This document shows, piece by piece, positions 57,236 to 64,000 of a stretch of DNA of 64,000 nucleotides. Made by a program: the position numbers and the translations under genes. Each line of letters begins with the position of its first letter. The first letter of the stretch is position 1. The notes under the pieces were generated by a model that saw nothing but the letters and a program-made list of their open reading frames with translations, made no database searches and was not told the DNA's origin. This DNA comes from Marchantia polymorpha subsp. ruderalis (taxonomy: Eukaryota > Streptophyta > Marchantiopsida > Marchantiales > Marchantiaceae), in the NCBI GenBank assembly GCA_037833965.1, contig AP031355.1, positions 30,405,501 through 30,469,500 on the forward strand. Direction: 5' to 3'.

Positions 57236-60070
57236 TAACGTTTTGTATTTGGATGAAATATTATATTATAAAAATTGATTTTTAAAAATTTATGAATCCG
57301 TTTGACTTTTGTAACACCCGTTAGATGAAATTTCTCTGACAGGTTATGACGTGTTTGTGGATTATGTTTTACAAAAGTGCTTGGCATCGATTGTACATCT
57401 ATTGAACTCAATACAGCATCTTCTCTGACATCTCTACATACATACCCGTGTGTAGTAAATCAGAAACTGACTTGCCGCAAAATTGATCATTTTGCTATGA
57501 AAATCTGACTTTTACATGGCAGTGGAATGTCTTCCTATTAGTAGGTGGATATGGGATGATTGTTAATATCTATAAACGATACAGATATATTGTAAATAAT
57601 GTGATTATGTATCTCAACAACGACAACAAGATGGTGTGAGTAGATGAACGTTTTCTAAAACCAAATATTATTAGTTTGGTAAATATAATCACACTGAATG
57701 ATGTTTATTTTCACATAAATTTATAATTTAAAAACTTCTATATACTCTTACCATAACTTGTATTTTGTTCCCAACGAAATCGAATTTCATTATTTACTAT
57801 TTGAATGTGGTTCATTGTATATGCTTATACTACAGCAAATACGTACATTTTATAATATTCTCATAAAAAATGTATACAAATACTATCAGATAATTTAGAT
57901 AAAATATCAAGGTTTTGATCTCATCTATAAAACAGAGCTAGATAAAGATAGATGTTTAAGGAGATAAACAAATGAGGTTGAGAAGACTGGCAACTGCATT
58001 TACTTGAGTAGACTAGTGAAAGATCATATCTGTTAGCTATATTCTAAGTGGAACATGTTTGATTTGAAACTATTGGTTATTGAACTTGATGATAAGAGAA
58101 AAAATAATTATGAATAGAAGCTTAAGAACGTTGCTTGAAAACTGCACTACCGTCAACTTTCCAGTATATACAAAAGTCGATGTTTGGGATGTTTGGATAT
58201 TGATACACATTATTCATTGAAAAATAATCTTAAATCATCATTGTTAATCAACCATTTGATTTCCTAAAGCAAGCAGTAAAGTTTAAATTTTTTTTTCTAT
58301 TTAAAAGAATATGAATGTGATTGTAGTCATATATGAAGTGAGGAGTCATGATGTAGATGAAAACTCTATGTCAACCATGTTGATGAGACTAGTTGAGGAC
58401 ACATGGATACTACTTAGTGAAAGTTTTGATTGAAATTAATTATCTATTGAAGTAAGTTTGGCTCTTGAAAGCCATGTGATAATCCTTTTGATTATGATAT
58501 CAAATCATCTAATAAATTTGAAGCTTGGCAACCAAGAATCGAATAGTTTGATAGTATGTCAAAACGCATTTGATGGTCTTGAGGTATCTTTGTTGATATG
58601 TTTGAGTATTAAGTTTATACAGAAGTTTATGAAGGAGTCATGTTTTAGATGAAGGGGTATATATTCTTTCCTTTGGAAGCTGAAAGTTTTTGGTTTGCGC
58701 CACATCCATCTAAAGAAACATAGTTGATAAAACGTGATTTTCAGATTTGGTTAACTTTTGAAGTAAATCAAGTATATAGCTTAATTCAAAAGAATTATTA
58801 TCAGATGCACCATGTTGTGGTCAGACTTATATTTATGATTGTGTTGGACATCATTTGATTCTCATATATCATAGTTACATCTCCCATTGATTAGTAAACT
58901 TGAAAACTGTTATATGTCAAAAGCTTGTTATTCCAGCATGATGGGTGAAGCTTTCGTTCATAAAATCATACTTTGAAATTTTTCTATTTCTTAACGAGAT
59001 TTAAATCAAGTGTAAGGAAATCAAACTCAAATTTGACCAACGATTGTGGACCATATTGATTGAAGACTAGAGGTGTCTAAAAACCATGGCATTTATAACT
59101 ATTCAATTACAAATCACTTGATTAGTTCAAACATCCTTATCGTCATTCATTCTTAGCAAAATAAAATGAAGGAGTGAAAGAGATAAAGCCGAGAGAGAAA
59201 CATAAGCTAAAGAGGATATCAAAACCGGTTTATCAAATTGCTAATAGTTTCAGAATGAGAAATTTGACTTATGTCATCATTTAAGTATCCATATCAAATG
59301 TTGTATACGAAATTTGATCATCTGATCAAATGAAAACCCATGAACTGAAAACCCATGAAAACCCAAAACTTTTTCAACAGCATGATAGCACTCTTGTTTG
59401 TAGAGATCGCAACTGCAAAACAACTGAAACAAGTAGAGAGCAAGTATCTTACAACAATGTTAATATCATCAACATGAGAGATTATATAAAGAAACTGGAC
59501 TCTTGTTAGCATGCCTACCACATCAGTCAAGATCCGGCACCCTTTGGAGAATTACTAGAATTTGATTGTCAAATGTGAAGCTCCTAACATACATTTTTTC
59601 GATTATGGATACTTAGAGTATTTATACTAAAAGTCCACCAGCCGGTGAATTTTTCAGGAAAATCTATGTATATGCACTGACCATGTATCACACCACCTGA
59701 CATTGTTCAGTGAAAGGTTTTGAATTTTCACATCTACAAAAGCTATCAGAAAACAATTTACATTGTAAAGATTACTTTCAACCCTACCGTAGTGTGCAGA
59801 TTTTATATGCAGAGTTGGAAAATTGTTTTCTATCCTTGAGCTCAATCAGTGTGATCAAATTTAATTACAGAAGTTGGAAGTGGAATGGTAGCAGTTGTAA
59901 CATATAGTAGAAGAGATGTCCAAAAAAACAAATGTCTTCAACTGGATTCGCAAAGTCAAATAACGAAGAAGTGAAGTACTGGATGGCATCCAGATCTTTG
60001 TAGTCAACCTCTTAGCTCAGATTGTACAAAATCCAAGAAAAGAGGTTTCTAGGTCAAGATTACATAGATG
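57236..60070. other. AT-rich tract without recognised genes
   Basis: No gene seen. Small local repeats of GAAAACCCATGAA occur at about 59331-59365. Remaining frames are short. Confidence 0.35.
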
Positions 60071-60072
60071 TA

Positions 60073-61197
60073 CAGTAACCCCCCCTAAATACTACGCACC
60101 CGTTTAAGTACGCGACCCGGATAAGTAAGCAATCTTTTTCCAAAAAAACTCGGATCAATTTTAGAATTTAGACAAAGTCAAAAGAATTGTAGCAACAAAA
60201 TATCAAAGAAAGACATAGTGAAAAGAAAAGAAAAAAAAAGTGAAACAATCACTCCAATCATTTGTACTTAGATCAAGTTTGCCTCAACTTTCACCCTTAC
60301 CTCATCAAGACCTAACGCTTTATTCGAGGTTTCGCTTATCAGTTCCGGTTCTAAATCTTAGTTCAGATTCCAGATAGTTTAATTCCACTAAGTGATTGCT
60401 TAAGGACCTTAGTCTATAATCTTGGTTGTTTACTCTTGACTTTGTACCCTAGCATCAAAAGATTGTATGTAAAAATTCACTGGTATGCAATGAGAGTTTC
60501 CTTGGAGTGGTCAAGCATCAAGTCATATACATATATGAATGATCCAAATGAAGTAAGGATTAGGATTGTGCATGGTAAGAGTCAAAACGATTAAGTAGCG
60601 TTGAATATAACGTCTTTGGGTTTGTTAAAAGAGAGATTTTTACAAGTCAAAGGAGAAAGATTACGTGTACAAAAGCCCAGTTCCATGGGTGGTTTTTGAG
60701 AATTAGTGGATGGTTTACCGCAGGCACTAGAAACTTAGCATTAATAAATGTTGATCATTTTACGAGCACGGTGAGTTCCTTCCGTGGATACTTCCAAAGA
60801 CACAACTATAATGCGCGATTTTCCTATGGAACCTTTAAGTAATGTCTGTATAAATTTTTTACTACAAACAATGTCCATAGCTAATTTAATCTAAGGGTGC
60901 CATTGGAACTACTATTATTTTACACAATCTGATAACTTTTAGTTCACGCACTTGACATCTTTTTGAAATTCGAAGCAAAACAAAACATTGTTTTGTTCGG
61001 GGCTTGGACATATCGTACATAGTTCATGGAGTTTATATTACACTCAAAGTTTCAAGCTGATATAATTGTGAACAAAACAAACATTCCTAGCCCGGGCGTT
61101 GCTATGAATATACTTGTTTTTTTTAAGTCTGCACCTCCATGTTAGCTACGCAAAATCTTCCTAGGATCAATTTGAGTACTTAACCGGGAGATTACTG
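60073..61197. mobile_element. pogo/Tc1-mariner-like non-autonomous DNA transposon, about 1.1 kb
   Basis: The left end reads CAGTAACCCCCCCTAAATAC and the right end, reverse-complemented, reads CAGTAATCTCCCGGTTAAGTAC (shown as two near-matching ends). The outermost six bases are identical. Both ends are flanked by TA (60071-60072 and 61198-61199), the target duplication of the Tc1/mariner superfamily. A second TTTAAGTACGCGACCCGG block follows inside the left end. The CAGT start, C-rich TIR and internal AAGTACGC repeats are typical of pogo-type elements. No transposase frame remains, so this is a deletion derivative. Confidence 0.65.
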
Positions 61198-61199
61198 TA

Positions 61200-64000
61200 A
61201 TTGATAGTGGTTGCAACCTCGTGATAATTAAACTTATAGATTAAGATATTGTTCGCTTACCATCATGTATGCAGACTGAGTGCGAAAACCCCTTGAAGGA
61301 TTAGAACATGAATCAAGTCCTATCGATTCGTTCGAAGCTCGGAAGTTAATTTCGAACTAATGAGATCTTCTCCGCGGTAACGCAAGGATGGATTCTGTTT
61401 ACTTACTAGTTACAAAACGTGTTGGAGCAAGGGGCAAGAATTTGTGTTCATTGAACATGTATCATATTATCGACTGAAAATCATCGTAAGACTAAAACTT
61501 CGATCCATCAGCTGTTACGAATCGACACTGTAGTAACTGTAAGGTACATAACGACACGAGTTTCACGTGGTTTTTCTTCGACTGTGCGTATGTTCCAAAT
61601 TCGAATCTTCTGACCACTGTTGCGCATCTGCAATGTATGGTGACCATTAAGGTCGATGGAGATCAGAGCTACGTTGTGTGTGGTTGTAATAGCTGTCGAT
61701 AACAAGACCTTCCCCAACTTGTTTGCTATTTATAAACATTATAGACGACATAAACCTTTACCTTATTCCAGGACTAGATAGACTGGCACCATTAATGATT
61801 TTATCTGGAGAATCGGAAATCTCGAGCATCTTTAACGTATTGGTTTAAATTGGGGAAAAGTACCTGTACGGGTTGACTCTGGTCCAATGATCGCACTGGA
61901 GTCCATGTTTTGGCTTGGACAGTGAGTTCGAGAAGAAGTCTAGTGGCTGCGAACTTCATCTTTTATGCTTAAGACTAATTCACTTTTCTAGGTACTGTGG
62001 GGTTGGCAGGGGATGGAATTCATGATGCGGTGTGGAGTATATGCCAGCGCCTTCTCGTACCGAACGCTAACCACTCCAGATAGCGAAACCAAGGTGAATG
62101 AAGTAGACGAGAATAAAAAATAGATACATCTGAAGTATCATGTGACTACTCATGGGGCACTCACTGGCTGCCGGTTGGCGGCTCGTTTGGTTCTAGCCGT
62201 CCGTTTTCTTGTTATAATGAAACAGCAAGAGTGTGGAGAACATGAGCCAGCGTTGTGGTCTGGTGTGCGAAGTCTATTGGGGTACGCTACGAGATCAGGT
62301 TATAATAAGCTCAACATAACCTAAACGGGCTGCTTCTGCTGGATTCACTTTCTCCCGGCAACGGAGAGGGTATCAGGAATCCTGTGCAAAGCGAGTTTCT
62401 CTGATGTCACTGCGGTATTCGAGGAGACGGGCCTATTTCAATGACTACGAAATGGAATGTTGTTGTCATCATTATTGTAGTCGTGATTGCAGGACATCGG
62501 CTAAGACCATCCAGCGAACTATAGGATTTCTCAACCTCCACCGGTGGAAAAGCGACAAGAACAGTTAAGTTTTGATATATCGTTGACCTAGAGAAGTTTC
62601 TGATTCAACTGAGTGTTCCCATCACCTCCTTTAACTCTTTATGGTGATATTTGTTGAACGACTTATTCTCTCATGTATACTAGCAATTTCTAACACCTCA
62701 GCCGCGCGGCAGAAGGAAATCTCAGTTAACTATTTTGTGGCACTTTCGGCCCTTTCCAACTATCCTAGAAGGTGATGGTGGTATCAGACAAAGCTTACGC
62801 TTGAATACACAATCTAGTGACTAGTGTAATTACTGGTTTTGGAAAAATTCTGCATAGAGGTTCCTTCCATGGGAGCATTCTTGCCTTGTTTTAGATTTGG
62901 ATGAAAAAGCATATTAAAATAGCATAGCCAGGTATTATCTACGTTTTGTCATGGAGTGTGCACGGAGTTTTCTTATGGCCGCAGCCGTTCGTTGTAGAGC
63001 CCTGTGAGAGCAGCATGAGGTAGTGATATCATTAGCTTGAAGATTATTGGAGTCTTTGAGTCTTTTGGCGGTCCGAACCCACCTTCGAAGTCAGTTACAA
63101 TGACATAGTGAAGGGTTCCATGGTGGGAACCAAGTAACTAAGCAAAGTAAATAAAGCGAGGACATAGTACTAATTCCTTTTCAGTGAGCAGTCGTCAACA
63201 AGGTTAGCCCAATTCAATCTAGGTAGCATCTGTACTACACAAGCCCTTCTTGATATTTTAGAGACATTTAGCTGATATTGGGCATTCACTCAGCTAGACA
63301 ATGTCCTTGTTACTTTACATGAGAGTACGCGAAAAACTTGTGACACAAAACAAGCGTCTGGACTTAATCCATGCAATGGCTATTGGCAAAGGGAAACAAT
63401 GAATCAGAAGACAGCCACAGAAATGTTATACGATGCCTCTGCATCAACAGCCTCGTTCGCTCTATACATTAAGTTCTGTCTACAGAAACGACATCGTGCA
63501 AACAAACTTCACCAGATATATGCCTAAAACCAGAGCAGTATGCCGCAGGAGAATTATGCCAGAAAAATCTGTTTATATGTAATGTTGTTAAAGTCGAAGA
63601 CACCCAACGTTTGCCCTTGAAGTTGGACTAGTAATCAGTGCCTAAAATTAAACTTCACTGGGCTGATATTTGGCTGGAACAGGCATGTATACTGCTTGTT
63701 CCGCTGAATGAACGAAGGTCCTGGCATATACCTGTAACGTCCTGTGGGGATGTTCAACACTATATCCATAATACTGAATCGTTTCCTACTCAATGTCACG
63801 AAGTCTTCAATTGAAGGATGTAAGTGTGGAAAATTCTCAGGAGCGAATGAAACAGAACAGAGCTTCAGCATGATCAAGTCTCTTGCACTTGAGTTTGACA
63901 TGATCTACGTCAAACTTAAGACAAAGATCATGTCAGAAAGCATACTATATCGTGCCAGGCCTAGCCTAAGCATAGCTACTGGCGAAATAAAGCCAAGCGA
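61200..64000. other. Base-balanced island, no gene assigned
   Basis: Gene-like composition to the end of the window. A possible terminal exon lies at 61992-62121 (+): it follows a CTTTTCTAG acceptor, reads through an ETKVNEVDENKK tail to a stop at 62119-62121, and has two hydrophobic aromatic stretches. No upstream exon joining it in phase could be found. The 88-codon frame at 63635-63901 (-) and the 60-codon frame at 62142-62324 (+) show no known domain. An unrecognised gene may run off the right edge. Confidence 0.3.

Overview
This window reads as nuclear DNA of a land plant, most likely a moss (Physcomitrium-like). It holds two intron-rich plant genes on the + strand. One is an NADP-type glutamate dehydrogenase with an N-terminal CCHH zinc-finger domain. 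The other is the nuclear gene for the chloroplast twin-arginine translocase subunit TatC. Around them lie AT-rich tracts full of decayed Ty1/copia retrotransposons, LINE fragments and small DNA transposons. The species guess is inference: it rests on the gene types, the copia dominance and a 314-aa repeat-like ORF that resembles, from memory only, predicted proteins repeated in that moss.

Layout. 1-1440: decayed LINE (ORF1-like frame, then an AP-endonuclease fragment) behind a tandemly repeated leader. 3600-4823: GC-rich promoter and leader. 4824-13611: glutamate dehydrogenase, 15 exons by my model; every junction is in phase, the CDS is 1932 nt (643 aa), and intron 1 is 3.74 kb. 16694-18515: tatC, four exons, 387 aa. 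19900-20990: internally deleted copia remnant. 21824-23071: element with imperfect terminal inverted repeats and a coiled-coil ORF on the - strand. 23777-28212: long decayed copia element with a triplicated integrase segment, a reverse-transcriptase core, RNase H, a polypurine tract and a candidate 3' LTR. 30885-33130: two more copia remnants, tail to tail. 36040-37243: ~68-bp tandem array split by a 974-bp hAT-like element with an 8-bp target duplication and a perfect 95-bp internal duplication. 39300-47390: base-balanced island with several near-perfect hairpins but no gene I can name. 48785-48995: LINE reverse-transcriptase fragment. 49850-55530: very AT-rich. 60073-61197: pogo/mariner-like non-autonomous element with TA target duplication. 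55690-57235 and 61200-64000: base-balanced islands without a recognised gene.

The two confident genes are neighbours in the same orientation and separated by about 3 kb; nothing suggests joint function. The dehydrogenase makes or uses glutamate with NADP(H); TatC is the core of the thylakoid delta-pH/Tat export pathway. The most notable points are the dehydrogenase's zinc-finger fusion, the methionine where the GGGKGG-loop lysine of the family should be, its very long intron 1 ending at a weak acceptor beside an in-frame ATG, an upstream ORF overlapping its start, and the freshly duplicated sequence inside the hAT-like element. I saw no CRISPR array, tRNA or rRNA gene.
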